Part shown: piece after piece, positions 45,876 through 57,500 of the stretch
Numbering within the stretch: position 1 is the first letter of the stretch
Layout: every line of letters begins with the position of its first letter
DNA from: Haliotis asinina
Taxonomy: Eukaryota > Mollusca > Gastropoda > Lepetellida > Haliotidae
DNA length: 64,000 bases
Assembly: GCF_037392515.1 (NCBI RefSeq)
Contig: NC_090282.1
Span: 33,159,054-33,223,053 of the forward strand
Direction of reading: 5' to 3'
Program-made: the position numbers and the translations under genes
The notes under the pieces: generated by a model
The model's database searches: none
Told to the model about the DNA's origin: nothing
What the model saw: the letters and a program-made list of their open reading frames with translations, nothing else

Positions 45876-47487
45876 CACCTGGAAATTAATCAAGCAACAC
45901 CCCAATTTTTTCTATTGGAGCAACTTTGAAGTGTTCTGACAATCAAAATATGCCGGGTTGATATAGTTTGACACTTTTTTATTCAACAGACGATCTCTGA
46001 CAAACAACTTAAAGGGAAAAAGTATCAAGACTTTGCTTTATTGCAACGAAATCCAAATTCTTAAAACTGTCTTAAATTCATGAAAAAATGGACACAATTT
46101 ACTATTCATCCACAGACGTTGTTGTCAAGTGTATTAACACAAATGTCACATGGAAAGAAAGAACAGTCATCTGAGAGTCTGCACACCGACTTTCATCAAT
46201 ATCTAGTGTGTCCTCCCTGCGCACGCACCACCGATTCCAGACGCCTCCTCATTCCTTGGATGAGTCTCCGGATCTGATTCTGGGGGATCCTGTTCCACTC
46301 CTCATGCAGGGCAGCCGTCAATTCGTTGAGATTATGGACTGGTGGGTCTCTCTGCCTCACACGACGGCCAATAAAGTCCCACAAATGTTCAATGGGGTTG
46401 AGGTCAGGGCTCATGGCAGGCCATGGAATTCTGTCAATTGCATTTTGCCGCAAAAAATCATTTACAGCATGCGCCCTGTGAGGTCTAGCATTGTCGTCCA
46501 TAAATATGGGTCTCGTTGCCAGAGGATGGTTCTCAAAATGAGGTACCACAGCCCTGTCAAGAACCTCCTGTTGGTAACGAACACCGTTAAGGTTGCCACG
46601 GATGGTAATGATATCCAACTTGCAGTTCATGGAAATGCACCCCCATACCATAACGGAACCTCCCCCAAAGGCCACAGTCTCCTGGATGTTCCGTGGAGCC
46701 ATTGCTGTGTTCCTCTGCCTCCAGACCCGAGTACGACCGTCCACCATGTGCAGCAAGAACCGGCTCTCATCTGAGAAATGGACCTTCCTCCAAGAGGCAA
46801 TGTTCCAGTGCAAACGGTCATTACACCAGGCCAGTCGGGCTGCCTTATGGGCTGGAGACAGTCTGGGTCGCTTGATTGGCCTCCTTGCCCGGTATCCTGC
46901 AGCTTTCAGACGATTCCGAACAGTCCTGTTCGAGATGGGTCTCCCTGGAAGCCACTCCTGTCTCAACCGAGAGCTCGAGTCGAAGGACCTGCGCCGTACA
47001 AGTCTCAGTAAAGCTCTGTCCTCCCGGACTGTGGTCTTCCTGGGTCTTCCTGGTCTAGGCAGGTCTTTAACTTCATTAGTGGCTCGGTATTTTTTCAAAA
47101 GTTTTGAAATTATGGAATGATGTCGTCCGATTTGAGTCCCGATTTGTCTTAGAGACATACCAGCATTCCTCATGCCGATTATTTGCCAACGAGTGGCCTC
47201 TGATAATTTCCTACGTGCCATGACATTGAAATGAATGAAAAACCGAATGCAATCGACAACCTGCGCTTGTAAACACCCCAGGGAAAAAGTGCATTTTTCG
47301 AAAGTTGAGGTTAAAGCAATGCACGTGCGCTGTGCAAGCTTCACGCGCGTCATATCAACCCATGAAAAGCTCATGCTGTATGTCAATACATCAAAATTGA
47401 ATAATCAATCATCAAAATTACTTCGTTAAACTTTGTTAAGTTTTTATGTGTCTTTGAATTTGGTGTTGCTTAATTAATTTCCATATG
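45876..47487 (-). mobile_element. Tc1-like transposon, intact
   Basis: The left end CACCTGGAAATTAATCAAGC and the inverted right end CATATGGAAATTAATTAAGC both continue AACACC. Together they form TIRs of about 26 bp with 3 mismatches. TA flanks both ends (45874-45875, 47488-47489), the Tc1/mariner target. Length is 1,612 bp with one full transposase frame: a standard autonomous layout. Mismatches at the TIR tips may reduce activity. Confidence 0.92.
46196..47221 (-). CDS. Tc1-like transposase, intact ORF
   Basis: A 341-residue enzyme that would cut and paste its own element at TA sites. Start chosen at MARRKLSEATRW because this is the usual Tc1 beginning; the frame is open for 55 codons upstream. 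Residues ~1-110 hold two helix-turn-helix parts (MRNAGMSLRQIGTQIGRHHS and a second around NRTVRNRLKAAGY), joined by the AT-hook-like RPGRPRKT. The catalytic DD34E triad is complete: HFSDESRF, FMDDNARPH and WPAMSPDLNPIEHLWD, with 34 residues between the second D and the E. GGGSVMVWGCIS precedes them as expected. No frameshift or stop: the only intact mobile-element gene I found here. Confidence 0.93.
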   Translation of the reverse strand: MARRKLSEATRWQIIGMRNAGMSLRQIGTQIGRHHSIISKLLKKYRATNEVKDLPRPGRPRKTTVREDRALLRLVRRRSFDSSSRLRQEWLPGRPISNRTVRNRLKAAGYRARRPIKRPRLSPAHKAARLAWCNDRLHWNIASWRKVHFSDESRFLLHMVDGRTRVWRQRNTAMAPRNIQETVAFGGGSVMVWGCISMNCKLDIITIRGNLNGVRYQQEVLDRAVVPHFENHPLATRPIFMDDNARPHRAHAVNDFLRQNAIDRIPWPAMSPDLNPIEHLWDFIGRRVRQRDPPVHNLNELTAALHEEWNRIPQNQIRRLIQGMRRRLESVVRAQGGHTRY

Positions 47488-47489
47488 TA

Positions 47490-48495
47490 TAGAATCTCGT
47501 TTGACAAGGACTGTAACTGGTTAAATGTTATCAGTCTACAATCTTAAATTTCAGTAAGGTTTCGATAAGAATGACAGACGGGAATACGTTTCTCTACACC
47601 TGATAATGTGAGTCCATTTCAAGTCTAGACGAATGAAGCTAATTTGTGTAGCTTGGATATCATTACTGCTAAATCAAAATGAATTACGAATTTAAACAAC
47701 TAAGACAAATAAAGTGACTTCTGTGGACCCGTTTCAAGCATGACTGTAATAACAATTGGCTTGGGTGTGGATGTTCGTCAATCCTGATTTTTAGGCACTA
47801 TTGATATTAATTCAAGTGGATGGTTTCTTTTCCGTCCAGCTTACAAGCGTTTGTGGTCATTCAAGATTTATCAAAGCTTGCCTTCTCAGTCTCAGCAGCA
47901 GTCACTGAAAGCGTATGTAGCTACATATGGGGTCACCATGAATATGGTTTATGTAACAAGCAGGTATTCTGTACTTTCGATTATTTTTCCTTTTGAGTCG
48001 TTGATTGGACAAAAGCATGCCCGTCTCACAAGAAGGGTAATAACTGATTATATACCAGTATCGTTCCCTCAATCTTCATCAGTTCCTCACTTTAGGGAGA
48101 ATCTTTGTTTATGCTTTGAATCTGTTTACCGGATGTTCCTCTTGTGAAGTTTGTAAAGATTGTTAATAATTCAGTAAGCAAGAAATTTTTCAGCTTTCGA
48201 AACATGTAAACGTTGCATGTCAGAATCTCAGCTGCGGTGCTGGATCATGCATTGGAGGGAAATCCCTTTCCGTACTGTCGGCTGTTGTAATCCCTGACCT
48301 CAAATCAGGACCAGGAAGGGCTCCATACTTACCACTGTTGTAAACCATGACCTTACACCAGGACCAGGAAGGTGTGTGGATTTTCCACTGTGAGATATCC
48401 ATTTTGCCAATTTGAATACCGAAGAAGGAAGTCATGTAGCGAGGATTATCTTCTCCGAGAGGTTATTGGTCTGTTCTACAAGGCAGCTCTTCCTG
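47490..48495. other. non-coding, nothing recognised
   Basis: A 98-codon open frame at 47851-48147 has no recognised family and no splice support. A short direct repeat, CCTGACCTCAAATCAGGACC and ACCATGACCTTACACCAGG, lies at 48292-48370. Confidence 0.35.
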
Positions 48496-48499
48496 ATAG

Positions 48500-48728
48500 G
48501 GGCCTTGGTCGTTGTCTGGGTTGCCTTGGTAGTTAGATTTGGTCTTCAGCAACCCATGCTTGTGGTAATAGGCGACTAACGAGTTCAAGTGGCCAGGCTC
48601 GCTGACTCGGTCGATACAGGTTATCGTATCCAAATTTCGTAGATCGATGGTCACAGTGTTGATCACCAGACTGTCTGATCCACACTCGAATATTTACAGA
48701 CTTCAGGAACACAGCGGCGTTAAACAAC
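48500..48728 (+). repeat. SINE type B
   Basis: CTTCAGCAACCCATGCTTGT, GGCGACTAACGAGTTC, CCAGGCTCGCTGACTCGGTC, GTTGATCACCAGACTGTCTG and a truncated end AGCGGCGTTAAACAAC without the CTCA tail. Confidence 0.85.
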
Positions 48729-48729
48729 A

Positions 48730-50255
48730 AAGTTAGAAAGAAATAACATTTGCTATTGGTCCTAACATGAACAACAGTACCACTGCCCGTCTACTGTATG
48801 TAGATCTCAGCTTGTCAGCGCATTGATAGGTGCGTTGAAGACAAGGACACGTGGATAACTTATGAATGATAATGTTTTTTGTGAACCTTTATGAATATTC
48901 ATCGACCTGTTATCCAACGTAATGACGTCGGCAGCAAAGAATGCTGAAAGTTTAACATGACTTTCATGTATGTTACACCTTGGTATATAAGTGATGTTCG
49001 CAAGGTGCAGCGGCAAAAATAACAGATGATTCTGTTCATGACTGTAGTCACGGCAACGACGAAATGAAAACAAGTAGTTTTTGCAGTTGTGGCACAATAA
49101 GTCACCCGTCATATCAGGCCAATCCTTCTTTTGCTTTCTTTAACACATAGTGTATTCTGTGAAGCGTTGTGTTCTCCTCGGCTAAGTGAAAGACGAAATG
49201 CTTGTCATATTCGTATACGCATTATTGCACATCAATGCACCAATGAACAATGTACGTACCTTCATGAACAGTATGGAAGCAGAATAAATTACCTTCCGTC
49301 TGAATGTGTATGTGCCATGTTTTGTCGACAGACGATGTTTTAAATAATACACTGCATTTCCAAGTTTGTAAACTTCCCTTGTGATTAGTATTATATAATC
49401 AAGCAAACTATTCTTCATGAATGCCTCGGATGCAGTCCCATTCGCACCATCGCATACAAAGACAGCCAGTGTGATGTCCCGTCTCACCCCACCCCGTCCC
49501 CACCCCTTCCCACCCCATACACATAAACAGACCGACAGACACACACACACAGAGACCACTTGACCGAGCGACCGACTCACAGGCAGGCAGACAGAGAGCC
49601 AGACACATGGAAAAAGCTTATTGTTCCGTGGGTAGAGTGTTGTCATTATCATTGTGAATCGGCTGAGGTATTTCCAATTTGAAACTTTAAACCCAGTAGC
49701 GTTTCGGTAGTTTAACGTCTGTTACGTTTGGTCGACTTCAATTCACGAGCGTACACTGTATTTAACTCGATAGCCTCTTTCCTCACGGATACCATAAGCT
49801 CATCACCACCATTACACTAACAGACTATTGTACCCTCGAGACTGACGGATCAGATACTATCAGCCAGTGCAGCAGATTCAGTGAAAGAGTTTAAGTACAT
49901 CGTGACTTTGCGGAGCTATCAGCTCAAAGGGCGCTAGAATAATGTGGTGTTGGCGTGTCTGTTCCCAGTTGTCCGTGGGTACATATTGTAAGGCGATACT
50001 GCAATGGCGTCGGTCTTCACTATACAGTAAACATCAGGGAACACTGAAGGTTCGCTTGATAAACACCGCTTCTGTACACTGTCGCTCCGTGATTGTTGGT
50101 TTTGGGACATTCAGACCAGAACAGTGAATGTCACTAATGGTAAGGATTATGGATCATGTTCATTGTGATGATGATGCTAATAATAGACAAGTTAGATAGT
50201 CATGCAGTCAAATTTGGTAGTGTAGTCCTCCAGCCCCTACAAAATGCGAGATAGG
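48730..50255. other. non-coding, simple repeat tract
   Basis: Holds a C-rich/CA-rich tract at about 49480-49605 (CCCCACCCCTTCCCACCCC, CAGACACACACACACAGAG, GGCAGGCAGACAGAGAGCC). No supported exon. Confidence 0.4.
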
Positions 50256-50265
50256 TTTAGATGTA

Positions 50266-51192
50266 TACGTCTAGAAAACGTATCGCAACACCAGAATAGT
50301 TGTAGGCTGGAATGAAGTCGTTGTTTCGATCTTCTTCACCTGCCGCTTCGCCCAAACACACTTACGCAAGGAACATGTATCAACAAATACACGTAAATTC
50401 ATGCGGATCATTGATGGTATGGGGATGCTTCTCCTACAATTGTAAACTGCCTCTGGTGTCTGCAAGGGGCAACCACAGTGGCGTTAAGTATCAAAGAAAC
50501 ACATTGCAAAAGGTCGTTGTTCCACATTTTGATGACCACCCTCTCCGTACAAGGGCGGTTTTTATGGACGATAATGCGAGACCCCACAGATCTGACTTGG
50601 TTCGTGATTGTTTTCGTCACTAAGCCATTACAACAATACCATGACCTGCAAGAAGTCCTGATATGAATCCAACTGAGCCCTGTGTAGTACATTTTAGGTC
50701 GTAGAATAAGGCAAAGACGACCTCTAGTTCAAACTCTTGCAGAGCTTGATGTTGCTCTCCATGAGGAATGGAACCATTTGCCACAAAGGCAAATCCAACG
50801 CCTTATTTTGTCAGTGAGGAAACGTGTTTCTGATATTGTTGCTGCAGACGATGGCTACACTAGGTATTGAGGTCCATGCCAGAGTTTAGTACTTCAACAT
50901 TTTTTCTAGTGACATTAGTGCTCCACTGACGTCTGACTAACAGTACCTTGTTGCTATGACAAGTTATTCTGACACCTGTTCTGTGAGTTGTGTACGGTCG
51001 TTTTGAAATGACCATGATCGAATGAAAAAGTAACAAAGTTCATGTAATTTTGTTTTATGTTATTGTCAATACTCTATTTATCACCACAATAACAGGTTTT
51101 ATCACAATTATTGCTATAACCGTATAACATCATTGGTATATGTATCAGCGGAGCTCCAAAATCCTGGTGTTGCAATACTTTTCCCCGATGTA
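50266..51192 (+). mobile_element. deleted Tc1-like transposon
   Basis: Ends are related in inverted orientation: CGTCTAGAAAACGTATCGCA plus ACACCAG on the left, CTGGTGTTGCAATACTTTTC on the right. About 930 bp remain, so roughly the first half of the transposase is missing. Confidence 0.65.
50312..50869 (+). pseudogene. Tc1-like transposase, C-terminal relic
   Basis: The first piece (to 50623) encodes GSLMVWGCFSYNCKLPLVSA, VVPHFDDHPLRTRAVFMDDN and ARPHRSD, close to the intact copy at 46.2-47.2 kb. After a frameshift near 50615 the end resumes as ALHEEWNHLPQRQIQRLI and ADDGYTRY before a stop at 50869. The DESRF block and the region around the catalytic glutamate are lost or scrambled. Confidence 0.8.
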
Positions 51193-51218
51193 TATAGTTG
51201 CTGCTACTGCCGTCGCCG

Positions 51219-51285
<67 letters not shown>
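51219..51285. repeat. (TAC)n microsatellite
   Basis: About 22 uninterrupted TAC/ACT units, next to the 5' end of a type B SINE. Similar CTACTAC words reappear at its 3' end (51487-51520). Confidence 0.95.
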
Positions 51286-51289
51286 ATGA

Positions 51290-51490
51290 AGATCAGGGGT
51301 AGACTTATTCAGCAACCCATGTTTGTCGTAAGAGGTGGCTAACGGGATCGGGTAGTCAGCCTCGCTGACTTGGTTGACAAATCCCTGTTGCTTAGATCGA
51401 TGTTCTTGCTTTTGATCATTGGTTTGTCTGATCGAGACACGATTAATTACAGGCCACCGCCATATAGCTGAAATATTGCTGGGTGCTCAC
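51290..51490 (+). repeat. SINE type B
   Basis: ATTCAGCAACCCATGTTTGT, CGTAAGAGGTGGCTAACGGG, CTCGCTGACTTGGTTGACA, GGCCACCGCCATATAGCTGA and AATATTGCTGGGTGCTCAC. The (CTCA) tail is replaced by CTACTACTAC. Confidence 0.85.
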
Positions 51491-51499
51491 TACTACTAC

Positions 51500-54380
51500 T
51501 TCTACTATCACTATCAATACCACTACCGCTGTACCACTTTTACTTTTTACTTTTTTTGTTCTTCACACGTGTTTCTCACGTTGCAAATAACTGACACCAC
51601 CACTTACCTGTTATATCTTTAATCCCTTCACTACCAAATGCGTCAGTTTATAACATTATTACGCCTCTTTAAATATCGACAAAGGTTGTCATCCCAGTCA
51701 TTCATAATACTGAAACAGGGCTGCTAAAGGGACACAACCCACGTTTCCCTAAGGAAATATGATATTCACCTGATAAAATTTCAATTATTGTTAGAAATGC
51801 GACGATGAAATTGATAAAATAATAAAAAAATACGTTATGTATTCCGCACCTCACATGAAGGGGAAGCGATGAAACCACTAAACCTGTCTAGGTGTGAGTG
51901 AAGTATCATATTAATACTCATCATCAGCGCCATTCTCCTGTTTACTGACACAGAATGAAGCGTCAAATAATCATCGCCATGCACTCGGCACGTTCACTTC
52001 ACCCAATGTCTTTCAGCACTGTAAAATAGTTCTGGCGCCGCTTCCAGTGACCGTCTACTGAACGAAACCGCCTCACTTGTTTGGTAGCTACTTTCACCGT
52101 GATATTTGTTTCAAGAAAGTAGTGGCATATGTTATTATTAAACAGCAGTTTACTATGTCAAATAAGTTCAAAGGTTCGAGAGCACAGTAAGTGTCATGTG
52201 TTTGGTGTACAGTAATATTGTAACCCTTAATCAACACTGCAGCGTTGACATACTAACATTCATACAACATCTGAGGTTGTAGCCTTACTTCACATGGAAC
52301 TTAACAACTTCATTGTGTATCCGGTTGTAATCGTCAGGGAAGTGGTGTGTCCGTATAAACAGCGTCCAAATTAACGTGGGTTCTCTGTATTTCGGGGCTC
52401 TCGTTAGACATGCATATCAGTGATGGTGTTTACCGAACTTGCCCTAAGTGCACCTGTAAAGAGTATAGTCTTCTCAGCTGCGTTCCTGAGGCGTGGCAGT
52501 AACCTAAAATAGTGGGTTCGAATCCCAAATTCGTCCTGAATGTGTTTCTAGAGTGTCATCACCATATTCGTGCTCGTGAGTTTCACTGAAGATGTTACAC
52601 CTGGGACCTGAACCCATTAACCTATTTAGAGAATGGCCTACTTTTCAGCCGATCCGGATTTCCTCGTGTGCAAGTGAAAATAGACACCACAAACAACTCT
52701 GGTTACACTGAAATCTAATTCCTTGTTTCATCAGAAAATGGTATTTAAAAATGAAGTTTATTTTTAAAATTTAATAACTCCGTATTTCTATATTTCATGT
52801 CGAGGTTTAGGCAGCATACCTTGACTAAGAAATCACAGCGTGCCCCTGTTTGATGAGGTCGTAACATGATTCACAATGCATCTGGCTTACTGGCTACACC
52901 TATTATGTGCTCTTTCCTCTTATTCAGTGTAGTTCTGTAACGCACAGTGAGACTGATATAATAATTTTCTAGCGGCAGAGTCTCGTTTTGATATTTCCAC
53001 GATTTCCAGGTTTCCATTTGTCAAATGCTCGCTAGGCGACAGAGCACGCTGTGCGACGTGTTTGCAAGGAATAGAAGGAGCGTAGTGCTGAAATATACAA
53101 GTGCCGATTAATATGTATATGTGCAGTTAAATGAATTAGTCTGGAATGGTTATGACACTAAGTTGCGCAACAGGACGAAACCCAGTAAACAGGAAACGAA
53201 ACTGTTCTGTAATCAATGTTTTGACTTGAATCTGATACGCCACAACATAACTGAAGTAATATGATAAATGGTACGAAGACAAACCAACCCACTGAATTAG
53301 CTTTTCCTGAAACCAAATCACAAACTGTTCAGTATGCAATCAATATATGAATTTATCTTATGAATAGTTAAAAAAAACCCTTTCTTTAAACACTGAATCC
53401 ATCACATTTAAAGTTTTGATTACAACTGTTAAACAATTAGATTCATACAAACAATAATGTTTAACATATTAATCTTTAACATAATTTAATGTATTAACAA
53501 CATATCACGATCAGCAATCTCAAGACAGTTTCTACTAATTTGAGAATCTTACCCGAAACTTTGGTGCTATAATGCGTCAAAAGCTCTCAAACCACCTGTT
53601 CTAACGGTACTCGTAAGTGAAAGCAGACTCTGTGTACCTCAAGGCCCTAGGAAACTTTTAGTACTTGCCCCAGGTTGTAATCTGCGATCTTACGCCAACA
53701 AGACAACTATATTCCGTTGGTGCATCAAAGAAAGTGATTGCAAACTGTCTCATCAACACCTCAGGCAATTTGTGCCATGAGACCAATTGATGGTAGTGCC
53801 GTAGGCGGTCATTTGAGGATCACAGCATCCAGTGATAAGCCCAATGCTATTTCCACCCCACAGGCAAGTCTTGCATTTGAGGTTCAGAACACAATAAGGA
53901 CGCTCGATAATACCCGTCCATATGTTTTTTATCAGAATATTTGAGGCAGCATCCTACTATGGTAGACTTTCCCAATTGAAAATGTCTTGGACATAACGGT
54001 TAGACACCTACGACAGAAACAGAACCAGTCGGTAGCGCTACTGAACCAATGTTTCGTTTGAACAACATACTCCAGGCTTTTTTCTACCATCGGGCGTCTT
54101 CAGGGCGTCGTTGGCATCTATTCCCCATCATCGGTGGCCAATGCCGATACTGACATTGTTAACTGAGTTGTTACAGTACCGCCCTTTTAGTGCATGTCTC
54201 TTCGTCTTCTGCTACCAACCACAGATTTGTCGAATGAAACATGATCAGACATAGGACCAAATGCTATGTTGTTATATTTAATAACACAACAATTAGAATA
54301 TTCATAGCAATGATTTACAATTTACTGTTTGTACACATTTAACAAAGCATACTCTCATATTAACAGGCAATGTAAGCAAT
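51500..54380. other. upstream of myosin gene, little recognised
   Basis: A possible third SINE type lies at about 52485-52620, with a GTGGGTTCGAATCCCAAATT B-box-like word. An open frame at 53738-53944 is unassigned. The region may include the myosin promoter, but no specific element can be defended. Confidence 0.35.
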
Positions 54381-54506
54381 ATGGCTGGGCCAATGGCAGC
54401 GCAATGGGGTAACCAACCCACTGGTAACCTTTCAACCCTTGTTGACCCCAACCTCAATGAAGTAATTGGCATCCTACATCAGCGTTATCAAGCGCAACAC
54501 ATATAC
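54381..54506 (+). CDS. myosin exon 1 (start)
   Basis: ATG at 54381 follows a possible TATTAACAG acceptor at 54358-54366. Encodes MAGPMAAQWGNQP, then LSTLVDPNLNEVIGILHQRY and ends HIY; donor GTAAGT. A second in-frame ATG four codons later is an alternative start. Confidence 0.8.
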
Positions 54507-57500
54507 GTAAGTATTTGCATTCGACGTTAATTTCATCCGCCCGGAAATGAACTTGTTCTGATGCAGTTTCGTACTGATAGTAGTCGTGGACATATGGAGC
54601 CGATTCGCAAAGACATTCTTAAAGTACACATCCTCCGCTGTTACAAGTACGTCATGAATTTACTTTACCCCCATACTCAGTTTTACGAAACATCCGCAAA
54701 CCGACCTAACTAGATGACAACCTCAAGGCATGTAACATAGACGACTGAAATTATTTCTATTCCTGATTTCCATTAGGTCTACATAGACACATCTACTCTT
54801 ACAGCACTCGTGTTCTTTCTGGGTATTCAGAAGCATTTCTATATGCGGAGCTGCATCGGAATAGGGAATATTGCGTGGTTTCATAACAAATCGTGTAACA
54901 TGACGGCCGTTTTGAAGTTCATCCTCATACTTCCAGATGTTAGTTCTTCATTTTTTTGAAGACGAAAGAAAACGGAAATAATATCTGATTTTGATCCACC
55001 TCCGACTACAGTTACGCGTTTGAATCTGGCTCCAACATGGCGTCCTTCCCTTGCTGATCGATGGCATATTGACCTGTAGGCCATTTAACCCGTCAATTCT
55101 CGCATCTTTCTGACTTGACTCGGAATGGCACAATTGCTCGTGAAGAACGAACCACTTCACAACATTATAGTAACATTAAGCATTTATCAACTTTTATTGT
55201 TCAAGCCATGTAGTTTTGTGACACATCTATATGATCATTGTTTCATGGACCTGTGGTCACATATTTCGTATGAATAAAACTTGCAACAATCGAATCAGGA
55301 AGTATTCATTGAGGATATTCTAACTGCCCCTTTCGGAAACCTTCGATAGTCAGTTGTGGTCAGAAAGACCCATACACTCACGCCATATTCTACGACTGCG
55401 TTGTAGCACAATGTCTGTATTGTGTGTGCTTTCCCGATATGTCATACTTATCAGTGCTCAGCAAAGATGTATAAAGGTTCCCCAGTGAGTTGTAGTTGTA
55501 GTGTTAGGTCACTTTTGAGGTGTGTGCGGTATCGTCAAGTATGTGCTTTCTTTGAATAAAGGAAAATGCTGTTTTGAAAAGGATTTAATCTAAGGACCCT
55601 CTGTCGTCTTCTGATAGAACATTATACTCACTTGTGTTGAATAAATGATCCATCTATTGTTTATTTTCACAGACAAATATCGGAGACATCCTCTTGTCCG
55701 TGAACCCGCAACAAACGATCCCTCTCTATGGCTCGCGGGTAGGTAATGTAAAGTGCGCTACAATAGAGCGAGGCCAACATGCCGACTTTAGCTTAGAAAT
55801 ATATGACTGTTGAGTTTCTTTAGAAGAAGCATTATCTTCCTTTTGAGAACAAGTATGTGGCACCTGGTTGTTTACCGATTGCTTGTATAAAACAGTCTGT
55901 TGGAAGCCTATGTTTAGGTATGTGAGTTGCAGGCATCTTAGCCCTACGTTCGGCTTATGGAACGGGGGCCTTTCCCATACACGAATTTTAAAGCGCCCAA
56001 TACTTTGAAACAAACTTTACCATAGTCGAAGCGATACGATCGCATTTTGATATATGATTTCCACGGTGAAAAAACGTGCCCTGCAACCTATTTAGTAGGT
56101 TTAGGTTATCACTTGTTGGGCTTATTGTTTTGTGCTTCCTTCAATTCTGAAACAAACAACTATATATGCTACAGGTTGGAGATTTCTACAGAGATGTGCA
56201 ATCTGCCGTTAGTCAGCCGCCACATATCTTCATGACAGCATGTCGTGTCCTTCGCAACCTTCAGATACACAACAGGGATCAGACTATTCTTCTGTCAGGG
56301 GAGAACGGGTCAGGTGAGTCAATGTCGTATCCTTTGCGATCTTCAGATACACAACAGGGATCAGACTATTCTATTGTCAAGGGAGAACGGGTAAGGTGAG
56401 TCAATGTCGTGTCCTTCTTAACCTTCAGATACACAACAGGGATCAGGCTATTCTATTGTCAAGGGAGAACGGGTCAGGTGAGTCAATGTCGTGTCCTTCT
56501 TAACCTTCAGATACACAACAGGGATCAGACTATTCTATTGTCAAGGGAGAACGGGTCAGGTGAGTCAATGTCGTGTCCTTCGCAACCTTCAGATACACAA
56601 CAGGGATCAGGCTATTCTTCTGTCAAGGGAGAACGGGTCAGGTGAGTCAATGTCGTATCCTTTGCGATCTTCAGATACACAACAGGGATCAGGCTATTCT
56701 ATTGTCAAGGGAGAACGGGTCAGGTGAGTCAATGTCGTGTCCTTCGCAACCTTCAGATACACAACAGGGATCAGACTATTCTATTGTCAGGGGAGAATGG
56801 GTCAGGTGAGTCAATGTCGTATCCTTTGCGATCTTCAGATACACAACAGGGATCAGACTATTCTATTGTCAGGGGAGAACGGGTCAAGTGAGTCAATGTC
56901 GTGTCCTTCTTAACCTTCAGATACACAACAGGGATCAGACTATTCTATTGTCAGGGGAGAACGGGTCAGGTGAGTCAATGTCGTGTCCTTCGCAACCTTC
57001 AGATACACAACAGGGATCAGGCTATTCTATTGTCAAGGGAGAACGGGTCAGGTGAGTCAATGTCGTGTCCTTCGCAACCTTCAGATACACAACAGGGATC
57101 AGGCTATTCTTCTGTCAGGGGAGAACGGGTCAGGTGAGTCAATGTCGTATCCTTTGCGATCTTCAGATACACAACAGGGATCAGACTATTCTATTGTCAA
57201 GGGAGAACGGGTAAGGTGAGTCAATGTCGTGTCCTTCTTAACCTTCAGATACACAACAGGGATCAGGCTATTCTATTGTCAGGGGAGAACGGGTCAGGTG
57301 AGTCAATGTCGTGTCCTTCTTAACCTTCAGATACACAACAGGGATCAGACTATTCTATTGTCAAGGGAGAACGGGTCAGGTGAGTCAATGTCGTGTCCTT
57401 CTTAACCTTCAGATACACAACAGGGATCAGGCTATTCTTCTGTCAGGGGAGAACGGGTCAGGTGAGTCAATGTCGTATCCTTTGCGATCTTCAGATACAC

